Notes under the pieces: model-generated
Told to the model about the DNA's origin: nothing
The model's input: the letters and a program-made list of their open reading frames with translations, nothing else
Databases searched by the model: none
Shown here: positions 1 to 8,157 of the stretch, piece after piece
Layout of the letters: each line of letters begins with the position of its first letter
How positions within the stretch are numbered: the stretch's first letter is position 1
Source: Pseudoalteromonas luteoviolacea
Lineage (GTDB): Bacteria > Pseudomonadota > Gammaproteobacteria > Enterobacterales > Alteromonadaceae
Direction: 5' to 3'
Length of the DNA: 64,000 nt
Assembly: GCF_018100925.1 (NCBI RefSeq)
Contig: NZ_JAGJEH010000001.1
Location: 496,001-560,000, forward strand
Made by a program: the position numbers and the translations under genes

Positions 1-363
1 CCAAACAAGCTAACATTTGATGAGTTAAACCAATATCCCTGTTTGGCGATGACTGAGAGTGGCTTTGAATTTGATAGCGATCGTCTAGAGTATTCTAAAA
101 GCCGCAGCGTGATGAAGTTAGATGATATTGCAACTATTAAAATGTTTCTTTTACAGGGCATGGGTTTTGCGATAGTGACGCTTAATCACTGCGAAAAAGA
201 GCTCCAGCAAGGGCTTTTGGAACAAATTAGGGTGACTGATAAGCAAGACCAGTTTACCGTTGATATTCATGCTTTCAGACGGCATTTACCACATCAAGGT
301 TCGGTGGCTCAATATCTATGGGCTGGGTTTAAAGAGTTAGGTAAGCAATACAGTGAACGATGA
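1..363 (+). CDS. LysR-family transcriptional regulator, C-terminal fragment
   Basis: The frame is open from the first base, so this is the 3' part of a gene that begins outside the window. The visible residues (about 120) resemble the second half of a LysR substrate-binding domain: a segment ending DDIATIKMFLLQGMGFAIVT corresponds to the effector-domain stretch that carries the conserved short hydrophobic strand before the last helices. The DNA-binding winged helix is not in view, so the target genes and effector cannot be stated. The last 11 bases overlap the start of the alkyltransferase-like gene downstream, which suggests translational coupling. An internal ATG at 43 is not a real start, because the homologous region clearly continues upstream of it. 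Confidence 0.75.
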   Translation, partial: PNKLTFDELNQYPCLAMTESGFEFDSDRLEYSKSRSVMKLDDIATIKMFLLQGMGFAIVTLNHCEKELQQGLLEQIRVTDKQDQFTVDIHAFRRHLPHQGSVAQYLWAGFKELGKQYSER

Positions 364-658
364 ATTTAAACAAAATGTATATACATTAATAGGTGCAATT
401 CCCCAAGGACATGTAGCAACTTACGGACAAATCGCAAAGCTGGCAGGTGCACCTAAACATGCGAGGGCTGTTGGCTATTTACTGAAAAAGTTGCCAAAGG
501 ACAGCTCTCTGCCTTGGCATAGAGTGATAAATAGCCAAGGAAAGATCTCATTTCCTCTTGATAGTGACAAGTTTCAGGCTCAGAGTCGAAAACTACAAGC
601 TGAGGGCGTCACGATAAATTCAGGACGTGTAGCACTTAAAAAATACCTTTGGCGCTGA
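353..658 (+). CDS. Alkyltransferase-like (ATL) DNA base-flipping protein, MGMT family
   Basis: This 101-residue protein matches the DNA-binding domain of O6-alkylguanine methyltransferases. Typical features are the start pattern for winged-helix binding (PQGHVATYGQIAKLAG), the arginine-finger segment ARAVG and the active-site loop. The loop reads PWHRV instead of PCHRV, so the alkyl-accepting cysteine is replaced by tryptophan, as in ATL proteins (E. coli YbaZ, Atl1). Such proteins bind and flip O6-alkylguanine but do not repair it, and are known to hand the lesion to nucleotide excision repair. The start is GTG at 353, overlapping the LysR gene; the ATG at 360 is in another frame. Confidence 0.85.
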   Translation: MNDEFKQNVYTLIGAIPQGHVATYGQIAKLAGAPKHARAVGYLLKKLPKDSSLPWHRVINSQGKISFPLDSDKFQAQSRKLQAEGVTINSGRVALKKYLWR

Positions 659-706
659 CGTTTACCTTTAAAAGATACATATGGCGGGGAATTTCAAACT
701 TTGAGT

Positions 707-736
707 TGATCGGATTTTAGTTGGGAGGCGTAAACA
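707..736 (+). promoter_or_regulatory. Candidate ECF (RpoE/ChrR-type) promoter before the LON-domain gene
   Basis: TGATCG at 707-712 is followed by an 18-base spacer and TAAACA at 731-736. The TGATC -35 element is that known for RpoE/ChrR-type (ECF11) sigma factors. The same layout stands before the sigma gene itself at 1336-1365. Assignment is by pattern and spacing only. Confidence 0.45.
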
Positions 737-765
737 TACTTAGAAATTAACACAACTAAGTCAAT

Positions 766-1338
766 ATGAAACGAGCACTTTTCCCTTTATCTATATATAT
801 TTTGCCGCAAGGATACACGCGACTACGTATTTTTGAGCCGCGCTATCTTCATATGGTGAAGGTAGCGATGAAAGAGAAGAACGGCTTTGTGCTTTGCCAT
901 AGTGATAAAACGCGCCCTTCTAAAGTGTCTGCTGAAGGTGTCTATGTAGAAATTGTCGACTTTTCACAAGACCAAGGTGGGCAGCTATTAATTGATGTGT
1001 ACGCAAGGTGTAGGGTGAATATTTTAGATACTGATGTCGATGATTTAAACTTGAAACATGCTTGGTGTGAGCCAATAAATGAACCGCTGTGGGATTTGCA
1101 AGACGGCAACTTTATTTACCATGAGCGTCTTGCTGATCTATTAAGAGATCTATTTGTTATCAATACCGAGTTGAACGACTTGTACAAGAAAAAGAACTAT
1201 GCCGACCCAATTTGGGTAGCAGCGCGCTGGTTAGAGTTGTTACCGCTGACCCTAGAGCAAAAGCAAAAAATACAGAGCTGCCAATCTTATCAAGCTGTTG
1301 CCAACGTTCTTTTTGAGATTTTTGATGAACCAGCGTGA
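766..1338 (+). CDS. LON peptidase N-terminal (substrate-binding) domain protein
   Basis: At 190 residues this is only the N-terminal substrate-recognition domain of Lon protease, without the ATPase or protease domains. The opening (LFPLSIYILPQGYTRLRIFE, then PRYLHMV) is the characteristic beta-rich start of that domain, where the native ligand-binding loop follows a proline and an EPRY-like motif. Stand-alone members are common in proteobacteria; their substrates are not established. The gene lies just upstream of the ECF sigma gene, and its stop codon is part of the TGATC element of the next promoter. A very similar promoter precedes this gene, so it may belong to the same stress response. 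The ATG at 766 has no strong ribosome site. Confidence 0.8.
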   Translation: MKRALFPLSIYILPQGYTRLRIFEPRYLHMVKVAMKEKNGFVLCHSDKTRPSKVSAEGVYVEIVDFSQDQGGQLLIDVYARCRVNILDTDVDDLNLKHAWCEPINEPLWDLQDGNFIYHERLADLLRDLFVINTELNDLYKKKNYADPIWVAARWLELLPLTLEQKQKIQSCQSYQAVANVLFEIFDEPA

Positions 1339-1365
1339 TCTAAATGTCAAACCTACCCGTATAGA
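1336..1365 (+). promoter_or_regulatory. Candidate autoregulated ECF sigma promoter
   Basis: TGATCT at 1336-1341, an 18-base spacer and TATAGA at 1360-1365 stand about 30 bases before the sigma gene start. RpoE/ChrR-type sigma factors are known to transcribe their own operon from TGATC-type promoters. The stop codon of the LON gene forms the first three bases of the element. Confidence 0.5.
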
Positions 1366-1396
1366 CTACTATGTTACTGACTCAGAGCGTTAAATT

Positions 1397-2020
1397 ATGG
1401 TTAGTTTAGAGCAATCAAGTGATTGCCGTACAATAAAAGGTAAAAACGTAGGGATGCAAGAAACCCCTTCAGAGCAGCTAACGGCAGCATTAGTGAACGT
1501 AGCAAACAACGCAGACAAAAAAGCGTACGCCTACCTGTTTTCATACTTCGCGCCGAAAATAAAGCGTTTCGGCATAAAGCAGTTTGGATCAGAGGCGATG
1601 GCGATGGAACTCGTTCAAGACACCATGACATCGGTGTGGAGAAAAGCGAAACTTTATCATCAAGACAAAGGCGCGGCTACCACGTGGGTGTACACGATAA
1701 TGAGAAACGCATCCTTTGACGCTTTGAGAAAAGTGAAAAGCAATAAAGAAGATAATCTCAGCGAAGAGATTTGGCCTCTGTTTCACGATGAGCAAGTTTG
1801 TGAGAAAAGCTTTAAAGATCATTTACAAACAAACCAACTTAAAGAAAAAATTAAGAGTTTGCCCGCAGCGCAGCGCGATGTTGTAGTTGGCGTATATTTT
1901 GAGGATATGACACAAGAACAGCTGGCACAGCATTTAGGTATACCTGTTGGAACAGTCAAATCACGATTACGCTTGGCACTTAAAAAGTTGAAAGTCGAGT
2001 TGGGAGAGCAGCATGATTAA
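1397..2020 (+). CDS. ECF RNA polymerase sigma factor, RpoE/ChrR (ECF11) type
   Basis: A 207-residue sigma factor with region 2 (FSYFAPKIKRFGIKQFG..., ELVQDTMTSVWRKA, then TTWVYTIMRNASFDALRK) and region 4 (LPAAQRDVVVGVYFEDMTQE, then LAQHLGIPVGTVKSRLRLAL), which is the helix-turn-helix that reads the -35 element. The next gene is a ChrR-type anti-sigma and overlaps by 8 bases, and photolyase and a CFA-type methyltransferase follow. This context is typical of the group that responds to singlet oxygen. It probably drives its own operon and the LON gene. The start is uncertain: ATG 1397 gives the longest form, while ATG 1454 (MQETPSEQLTAAL) would remove 19 residues of unclear homology. Confidence 0.88.
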   Translation: MVSLEQSSDCRTIKGKNVGMQETPSEQLTAALVNVANNADKKAYAYLFSYFAPKIKRFGIKQFGSEAMAMELVQDTMTSVWRKAKLYHQDKGAATTWVYTIMRNASFDALRKVKSNKEDNLSEEIWPLFHDEQVCEKSFKDHLQTNQLKEKIKSLPAAQRDVVVGVYFEDMTQEQLAQHLGIPVGTVKSRLRLALKKLKVELGEQHD

Positions 2021-2690
2021 ATATCACCCTTCAAAACAGTTGATGCAAAAACACGTTGCGGGTGAGCTACCTGTTGGTTTGAGTGTAGCGATTGCTGCAC
2101 ACATAGAGTTGTGTGGCGCATGCAAACTGGAACTCGACGCGTTGGAATCAAAGCAAGCTGAAGCTGCATTTACGAATAGTGGCAGCTATTCAGAAGAAGC
2201 AGCGGAATCAAGCACAGAAGAAGACTTGGCATTTGAAGCTATGATGAACGATATCACCCAGCTCGACATGAGTAGCGAAATGGTGCCTCGAGTTCCTCAA
2301 ATGTTTGACTATCAGGACAAATCCGTTCAGTTGCCCAGAGCAATTGCAGCCCTAAAGCTAGGCAGTTTTATCAATGCAGGAAAGGTGTCTCGTGCTCGTT
2401 TTGAATTGGACGAAGGCCCATTGCGGAGCAGCCTATTACATATAAAACCAGGCGGAGAGATCCCCGAACATACACATACTGGGTTTGAATTGACGCTACT
2501 GCTGGATGGGTCTTTCGAAGACGAGAGCGGCTCATATGTGCCTGGCGACTTTATTATGTTAGACGGCAGGCATAACCACACACCAAAAACAGAAGAAGGT
2601 TGTTTGTGCTTTACTTTAGTAGACAGTGCATTGCACTTTAATAAAGGCCTTAGCAAGTTGCTAAACCCAATTGGTAATCTTATCTATTAA
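2013..2690 (+). CDS. chrR: ChrR-family anti-sigma factor (zinc-binding, cupin)
   Basis: The protein has two parts. The N-terminal anti-sigma domain carries an early His (residue 5) and the HIELCGAC cluster near residues 30-38, matching the His/His/Cys/Cys zinc site of ChrR. The C-terminal cupin barrel (about 110-215) has HIKPGGEIPEHTHTGFELTL and a later histidine in GRHNHTPK, the expected metal ligands. In the studied family, the N-terminal domain holds the sigma factor and the cupin is needed for its release by singlet oxygen. It overlaps the sigma gene by 8 bases (start 2013, sigma stop 2018-2020), so the pair is translationally coupled. At 225 residues it is of normal size. Confidence 0.9.
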   Translation: MIKYHPSKQLMQKHVAGELPVGLSVAIAAHIELCGACKLELDALESKQAEAAFTNSGSYSEEAAESSTEEDLAFEAMMNDITQLDMSSEMVPRVPQMFDYQDKSVQLPRAIAALKLGSFINAGKVSRARFELDEGPLRSSLLHIKPGGEIPEHTHTGFELTLLLDGSFEDESGSYVPGDFIMLDGRHNHTPKTEEGCLCFTLVDSALHFNKGLSKLLNPIGNLIY

Positions 2691-2704
2691 TATGGGAGTC
2701 GAGT

Positions 2705-3661
2705 ATGCAATTTAAATCACCGATACAAATCGGATTAAGTGCTTGTCTTGGCGGGGACAAGGTTCGTTTTGATAAGGGTCATAAGCGCTCAAATTTTTGT
2801 ATGGACGAATTCAGTAAATATGTCGAATTCGTTAAATTCTGTCCAGAAGTTGCGATTGGCATGCCGATACCACGTGAAACGATAAGGCAAGTGCGTTACG
2901 GTGACACCATAAAAGTATGCCGCCCAGATGGGTCTCAAGATGTTGGTCCTAGGCTAACTGAGTACGGCAAAAAGATTGCTCAAACAAAAGCGAAAGAGCT
3001 ATCTGGTTTTGTATTTTGCGCAAAGAGTCCTAGCTGCGGTATGGAGCGTGTTAAAGTTTATAACGACGCAGGTACAGGCGCGACAGCTGAGGGGGTCGGA
3101 GCATTTGCAGCAGAGATCATGCGTCACAATCCATTATTGCCATGCGAAGAAAACGGTCGTTTGAACGATGTGCATCTGCGGGAAAACTTCGTAATGCGGG
3201 TGTTTGTTTATAAATCCTGGCAGGAGTTAACAGAACAAAAGCTGAGCAAGCATAAACTGACCGAGTTTCACGCTAAGCATAAATACTTGCTTATGAGTCA
3301 TAACTATGAAGCTTATCGCAAGCTTGGTAGGTTGCTTGCTGAGGTAGAGGCCAACACGATAGAACAGGGGGCTGAAGAGTATATACTAGGCCTTATGGAA
3401 GCGCTGAAGAAGCCAGCTAGTCGCAAGGCGCAAGCAAACACGTTAGCGCACCTTCAAGGCTACTTCAAAAACGAATTGTCTCAAGTCGAAAAAGCAGAAA
3501 TGGTGGAGGCGATTGATGAATATCGAACGGGCTTGGTACCGTTAAATGTGCCTTTGACGCTTTTGAAACACCACTTGCGAGTGCACCCCAAAGCCTATTT
3601 AGAGCAGCAAGTATATTTCGACCCATATCCTCATGATTTAAAACTAAGGTTTGCAATTTGA
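2705..3661 (+). CDS. DUF523/DUF1722 (YbgA-like) protein
   Basis: This 318-residue protein joins two domains. Residues about 5-155 are DUF523: IGLSACLGGDKVRFDKGHKR opens it, FCPEVAIGMPIPRETIR follows, and CAKSPSCGMERVKVY carries conserved cysteines. Residues about 180-305 are DUF1722: TEFHAKHKYLLMSHNYEAYR and a C-terminal VPLTLLKHHLRVHP. The full fusion is regularly found next to photolyase; the biochemical role is unknown. Recurrent linkage to phrB suggests a helper function in photoprotection, but this is inference. It follows chrR by 14 bases with GGAG as ribosome site, and its TGA overlaps the TTG start of the photolyase. Confidence 0.88.
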   Translation: MQFKSPIQIGLSACLGGDKVRFDKGHKRSNFCMDEFSKYVEFVKFCPEVAIGMPIPRETIRQVRYGDTIKVCRPDGSQDVGPRLTEYGKKIAQTKAKELSGFVFCAKSPSCGMERVKVYNDAGTGATAEGVGAFAAEIMRHNPLLPCEENGRLNDVHLRENFVMRVFVYKSWQELTEQKLSKHKLTEFHAKHKYLLMSHNYEAYRKLGRLLAEVEANTIEQGAEEYILGLMEALKKPASRKAQANTLAHLQGYFKNELSQVEKAEMVEAIDEYRTGLVPLNVPLTLLKHHLRVHPKAYLEQQVYFDPYPHDLKLRFAI

Positions 3662-5040
3662 GCAAAGTACTATTTTGGTTTAGGCGCGATCTTAGGTTAG
3701 CGAGTAACCAAGCACTTCAAGATGCAGTGAACAACGGCGCCAGCGAGGCGCTGTTTTTTGTCTGTGAAAAACAGTGGCAAATTCACAAAACCAGTGAAAT
3801 TCAAATTGATTTGTTGAAGAGGCGAATTGACTATTTGGGCAGAAAGTTGGCGGAACTTGGTATCAAACTGCATGTTGTAGATGCGGTCGACTTCAAACAA
3901 TTGCCACTCAAATTCAATGAGTTCATTACATTACACGGATTTACGCACGTATACGCTAATAGGGAGTATGAAATTAATGAACTAAATCGAGATGCTCAGT
4001 GCTCTGAATTTGACGCTGAATTGCGCCTGTATGATGGAGATGTTTTATGTCAGCCAGGGAGTGTAGTGACTAAAAGCGGTGAGATGTTTAAAGTATTTAC
4101 CCCGTTTAAAAAAGCTTGGCTATCAGAGTTTTCACAGCGCACCTTCCCTCTGGGTAAGTATCTACATACAAGCTTTACACCCACAAAGTGGCAATCACCC
4201 GATATTTTAAAATCTGATGGGCAATCAGAAAAGTGGCCTGTGGATGACAATACACTGTCACAAGTTGTAGAGCTATTTTTAGAGAGTAAATTAAACGATT
4301 ATAGTGAATATAGAGATATTCCAAGTATTAAAGGAACTTCGGGGTTAAGTCCATACTTAGCTCTAGGATTCATTTGTGCCACAGATTTGATTGCTAGAAT
4401 ACAACAACGCATTCCTGACATATTATTAAGGACAAAAACTTCGGCATTTGTATATATCAATGAATTACTTTGGAGAGAGTTTTACCGCCACTTGATGTAT
4501 GTTTTTCCTAAACTGTGCAAGGGGAAAAACTTTAATGAGAAGTACGATGCGGTTATTTGGTTAGATGACGAAACTGCTTTTACAGCTTGGTGTGAGGGTA
4601 ACACAGGGTATCCCATAGTTGATGCGGCAATGCGGCAACTAAATCAAACAGGGTGGATGCATAATCGACTTCGAATGATCGTGGCAAGCTTTTTGACAAA
4701 ACACTTATTAATCGATTGGCGTAAAGGAGAAGCTTATTTTATGAATAAGCTTATTGACGGCGATTTGGCAGCCAATAATGGCGGTTGGCAGTGGGCGGCC
4801 AGCACTGGGTGTGATGCACAGCCGTACTTCAGAATTTTCAACCCGATAACACAGAGCGAAAAATTTGATCCTGATGGTACTTTTATTCGTAAATATGTAC
4901 ATGAATTAGAATGGGTGCCAGCTAAATATATTCACTTCCCTCATGACTATATAAGAGCTGTGGGGAAACAGTGCTACATTTTGCCCATCGTTGAACATAA
5001 AGAAGCAAGAGCAAGAGCACTTGATGCATTTAAGGTATAG
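3658..5040 (+). CDS. phrB: Deoxyribodipyrimidine photo-lyase (class I)
   Basis: At 460 residues this is a complete photolyase. It opens with VLFWFRRDLRLASNQAL, the antenna-chromophore domain. The C-terminal FAD-binding domain shows LLWREFYRHLMYVFP, GYPIVDAAMRQLNQTGWMHN, and NNGGWQWAASTGCDAQPYFR, which form the flavin pocket and the CPD-binding face. It repairs cyclobutane pyrimidine dimers using blue light. The start is TTG at 3658, because the RRDLR motif lies only a few residues in and no ATG is available; AAGG seven bases upstream is a good ribosome site. Start and preceding stop share TTGA. Position in the sigma/anti-sigma operon points to induction by light stress. Confidence 0.95.
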   Translation: MSKVLFWFRRDLRLASNQALQDAVNNGASEALFFVCEKQWQIHKTSEIQIDLLKRRIDYLGRKLAELGIKLHVVDAVDFKQLPLKFNEFITLHGFTHVYANREYEINELNRDAQCSEFDAELRLYDGDVLCQPGSVVTKSGEMFKVFTPFKKAWLSEFSQRTFPLGKYLHTSFTPTKWQSPDILKSDGQSEKWPVDDNTLSQVVELFLESKLNDYSEYRDIPSIKGTSGLSPYLALGFICATDLIARIQQRIPDILLRTKTSAFVYINELLWREFYRHLMYVFPKLCKGKNFNEKYDAVIWLDDETAFTAWCEGNTGYPIVDAAMRQLNQTGWMHNRLRMIVASFLTKHLLIDWRKGEAYFMNKLIDGDLAANNGGWQWAASTGCDAQPYFRIFNPITQSEKFDPDGTFIRKYVHELEWVPAKYIHFPHDYIRAVGKQCYILPIVEHKEARARALDAFKV

Positions 5041-5042
5041 GA

Positions 5043-5468
5043 ATGGAACAGCACCTTAGCAATTTTGTTGATATATATAATCAACTCTCGGACAAAAACT
5101 TAAATCTATTACGAAGCATTTATGACGATAGCATCGTTTTTTCTGATCCACTACATAAAGTCGAAGGCATTGAGGATTTAACAAAGTATTTTGAAAATAT
5201 GTACGCCAATGTTAACTCCATCTCGTTTGATATCAAAGAGCACTACGTAATAGACGACAAGGGGTTTTTATATTGGGATATGCACTTTTCTCATAATAAG
5301 CTCAATAATAGGAAAAGCATTACTGTAGCAGGACATAGTCAACTTACCTTTAAAGGTGAAAAAGTGATTAATCACCGAGACTATTTTGATGTGGGCGCTT
5401 TATTATATCGAAATATTCCACTGCTTGGCAGTGTTATAAAAACACTTGAAAAGCGAGCTGTATCATGA
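5043..5468 (+). CDS. NTF2-like/SnoaL-like family protein
   Basis: A 141-residue cone-fold (NTF2-like) protein. The pattern FVDIYNQLSDKNLNLLRSIY, then VFSDPLHKVEGIEDLTKYF, then FKGEKVINHRDYFDVGALLY is typical of SnoaL-like proteins that carry a hydrophobic pocket. No catalytic residue set is certain, so it may bind or modify a lipid-like ligand or act as a helper of the following oxidoreductases. It starts two bases after the photolyase stop and overlaps the SDR gene by ATGA, so it is firmly part of the operon. Relatives are common in the same position in RpoE/ChrR operons of marine gammaproteobacteria. Confidence 0.8.
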   Translation: MEQHLSNFVDIYNQLSDKNLNLLRSIYDDSIVFSDPLHKVEGIEDLTKYFENMYANVNSISFDIKEHYVIDDKGFLYWDMHFSHNKLNNRKSITVAGHSQLTFKGEKVINHRDYFDVGALLYRNIPLLGSVIKTLEKRAVS

Positions 5469-6184
5469 CTGTTGAGACAAAGCATGTAGTCATAACTGGC
5501 GCAACTTCGGGTATCGGTGAAGCGTTGGTAAAACGCTATTCGTTATCTCATAATGTAATCGCATGTGGCCGAAATGAGTCAAAGCTCGCTTCATTCGCAA
5601 CACAAGGCATTGAAACTTTGAAGTTTGATATAACGTCAAAGCAGCAAGTTTTTGACGCAGCAAACAGCATTGATAACGTAGATATTGTAATTTTAAACGC
5701 TGGTGTATGTGAATATATAGATGACGCAAATCAATTTGATTCAGCGTTATTTGAACGGGTTATCCATGCCAACTTGATTTCCACTGGGTACTGTCTAGAA
5801 GCATTTATACCCATGATTAAAAAAGGTGGACAACTTGTTATAGTCAGTTCTAGCGCGAGCTTTTTGCCGCTGCCAAGGGCGCAAGCCTATGGCGCATCTA
5901 AGGCGGCATTAAGCTATTTAACGCGTGTCATGCAAGTAGAGCTGCAAGATATACATGTCACACTGGTACACCCCGGCTTTGTAGAGACACCTCTAACTGA
6001 TAAAAATGATTTCCCTATGCCTTGTTTAGTTAGCTGCGAACAGGCCTCAGAACGTATTTATAACGGGGTTTTAAATCGCTGTGATGAAATCCATTTTCCA
6101 AAGCGCTTTACTTTGTTTTTAAAGCTTTTCTCTCTTCTTCCATTCAAACTTTGGTCGCCAATAGCTAAAAGGATAAAACGTTGA
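5465..6184 (+). CDS. Short-chain dehydrogenase/reductase (SDR)
   Basis: At 239 residues this is a classical SDR. The nucleotide-binding motif TGATSGIGEAL is near residue 10, NAG is in ILNAGVCEY, the catalytic Ser is in VSSSASFLPLP, and the Tyr/Lys pair is in YGASKAALSY. PG followed by FVETPLT marks the cofactor-binding end. The C-terminus is hydrophobic and basic (LFLKLFSLLPFKLWSPIAKR), suggesting membrane association. The substrate is unknown; surrounded by lipid-modifying genes, it may act on a modified fatty acyl chain. It overlaps neighbours on both sides by four bases (ATGA at its start, TTGA at its stop). Confidence 0.9.
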   Translation: MTVETKHVVITGATSGIGEALVKRYSLSHNVIACGRNESKLASFATQGIETLKFDITSKQQVFDAANSIDNVDIVILNAGVCEYIDDANQFDSALFERVIHANLISTGYCLEAFIPMIKKGGQLVIVSSSASFLPLPRAQAYGASKAALSYLTRVMQVELQDIHVTLVHPGFVETPLTDKNDFPMPCLVSCEQASERIYNGVLNRCDEIHFPKRFTLFLKLFSLLPFKLWSPIAKRIKR

Positions 6185-7434
6185 AAAATATTGCAATAAT
6201 TGGGTCTGGTATCTCAGGATTAAGTGCGGCTTACTTGCTTAACAACAAACATGATATCACCGTATTTGAAAAAGAAGATAGGCTTGGCGGTCATACAGCT
6301 ACTATTGATGTTGATACACCAGAAGGTCTAAAGGGTATTGATACTGGCTTTATTGTTTTTAACGACCGCACTTATCCTTTATTCGAAAAATTGTTGGATA
6401 AAATAGGGGTTGGCCGTCAGCCGACACAAATGAGCTTTAGCGTTAAAACGGCAGGCCGAGATTTTGAATATAATGGTCACACGCTTTTTTCACTGTTTGC
6501 TCAAAAACGCAATATATTGTCGCCAAAATTTTGGGGTTTTCTTTACAGTATTATTAAGTTTAATCGACTTTCTAAAGCACTATACCATAGCGGTGATTAT
6601 TCAAAGCATACGAACTTAGGCGACTTTCTAGATGCACATGGCTTCGATGAATTTTTTAAAAAGCACTATATTTTACCTATGGGGGCAGCGATATGGTCGA
6701 CCAGCTTAAAAGGCATGCTAGATTTTGAAATTCAGTTCTTCATTCAGTTTTTCTACAATCATGGTTTATTAGACGTTGCAGGCAGACCTCAGTGGTATGT
6801 TATCCCTGGCGGGTCAAAACAATATATTGCGCCTTTGACTGAGTCATTTAAAGATAAAATACGCTTAAACGCTCATATTAAGTCGGTTGCGCGTTTTGAT
6901 GAGCACGTTGAGGTAACATTTGACGATGGAAGCGTAGAGTATTTTGATGAAATTGTCTTTGCTTGTCATTCTGACCAAGCTTTGACTTTGTTGAAAGATG
7001 CATCCGATGTTGAACTGGACGTACTGGGGTCTATTCCTTATACACCAAATAGCGTTGTACTTCACACAGATATATCGTTACTGCCAAAGCGCAAGGCTGC
7101 TTGGGCGAGTTGGAATTATGCGTTAGATGAGAGTCAAACAAGGCCTGCAAGTGTAACATATCAAATGAATATACTTCAGGGAATTTCATCTGCACAGCAA
7201 TATTGTGTGACATTAAATAATGATGGTCAGATAGATAAGGATAAAATAATTAATCAGTTTACTTATTATCACCCCGTATTTAACACGCAAAGTATCCGAG
7301 CACAAAAAAGAAAGTCGGAAATAGATGGCGTTAACCGCACTTATTTTTGTGGGGCTTATTGGTTCAACGGTTTTCATGAAGACGGAGTCAAAAGCGCAGT
7401 AGACGTTGCTAAACAGCTCGGAGTTGAGTTTTGA
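6181..7434 (+). CDS. FAD-dependent amine-oxidase-like oxidoreductase
   Basis: This 417-residue flavoprotein opens with the FAD-binding motif [17 protein letters not shown] and an acidic strand end ([16 protein letters not shown]), as in the NAD(P)/FAD amine-oxidase/desaturase family. A conserved [19 protein letters not shown] segment near the C-terminus closes the flavin site. Members of this group commonly sit with DUF1365 and CFA-type methyltransferases. In Rhodobacter, related flavoproteins and methyltransferases make furan fatty acids in the singlet-oxygen regulon; whether this one does the same is inference. The start is TTG at 6181 (TTGA overlap with the SDR stop), the only start consistent with the intact FAD motif. 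Confidence 0.88.
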   Translation: MKNIAIIGSGISGLSAAYLLNNKHDITVFEKEDRLGGHTATIDVDTPEGLKGIDTGFIVFNDRTYPLFEKLLDKIGVGRQPTQMSFSVKTAGRDFEYNGHTLFSLFAQKRNILSPKFWGFLYSIIKFNRLSKALYHSGDYSKHTNLGDFLDAHGFDEFFKKHYILPMGAAIWSTSLKGMLDFEIQFFIQFFYNHGLLDVAGRPQWYVIPGGSKQYIAPLTESFKDKIRLNAHIKSVARFDEHVEVTFDDGSVEYFDEIVFACHSDQALTLLKDASDVELDVLGSIPYTPNSVVLHTDISLLPKRKAAWASWNYALDESQTRPASVTYQMNILQGISSAQQYCVTLNNDGQIDKDKIINQFTYYHPVFNTQSIRAQKRKSEIDGVNRTYFCGAYWFNGFHEDGVKSAVDVAKQLGVEF

Positions 7435-8156
7435 ATAGTGCCATCTATTTAGGTGATGTCAGGCACCGCCGCTATGCCGTCGCAGAACATCATTTTAAAT
7501 ATCCAATGTACATGATGTGTATTGATTTGGACGAGCTGCACCTACTGGATGATATTCATCCAATGTTTGGCACCAGAGGCAAAAAATTACTTCGGTTTGA
7601 ACAGGCCGATTATTTAGTTGGAACTGAGGAGCCTTTAAAGCAACGAGCGTTAAATAAAAGCCTTGAATTGGGTGTCGATGCTTCTGGTAGCAAAGTATAT
7701 TTAATGGGACAAATGCGCTGCATAGGCTATTATTTTAGCCCTGTTAATTTTTATTTTTTTTCCAAGGAAGACGACGAATATACGCATATGCTTGCTGAGG
7801 TTAGTAATACACCATGGAACGAGCGCCATTATTATCTTGTTCCACTTGGAAAAAAAGTGAACTTTGAAAAGACTTTTCACGTATCACCTTTTATGAATTT
7901 AGATATGGAATATCATTGGCATATAAAAGCACCTAAGCAACATGCCTTTGTCCATATCGAGAATAAAAAAGAGCGTGAACTCTTATTTGACGCCACATTA
8001 AGACTGCAGCGAGTACCTCTAGAAAGACACGCTGTCAGTAATTTGTTGAAGCAGTTTCCAGCGATGACTTTTTCAATTTTGAAAGGCATTTACTGGCACG
8101 CGTTAAAGCTTTTTATTAAGCGAGTTCCTTTTATCAGTCATCCCGGAAGTTTGTAA
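7431..8156 (+). CDS. DUF1365 family protein
   Basis: A 241-residue member of DUF1365, recognised from the opening [20 protein letters not shown] and from [19 protein letters not shown] and [16 protein letters not shown]. The function is unknown, but the family is nearly always found between an FAD-dependent oxidoreductase and a CFA-type methyltransferase, as here, so a role in the same acyl-chain modification is likely. The start is TTG at 7431, overlapping the previous stop as TTGA. The gene ends one base before the ATG of the methyltransferase gene. The Trp-Asn-Glu segment and several conserved His/Tyr residues could form a catalytic site; this cannot be decided from sequence. Confidence 0.88.
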   Translation: MNSAIYLGDVRHRRYAVAEHHFKYPMYMMCIDLDELHLLDDIHPMFGTRGKKLLRFEQADYLVGTEEPLKQRALNKSLELGVDASGSKVYLMGQMRCIGYYFSPVNFYFFSKEDDEYTHMLAEVSNTPWNERHYYLVPLGKKVNFEKTFHVSPFMNLDMEYHWHIKAPKQHAFVHIENKKERELLFDATLRLQRVPLERHAVSNLLKQFPAMTFSILKGIYWHALKLFIKRVPFISHPGSL

Positions 8157-8157
8157 G

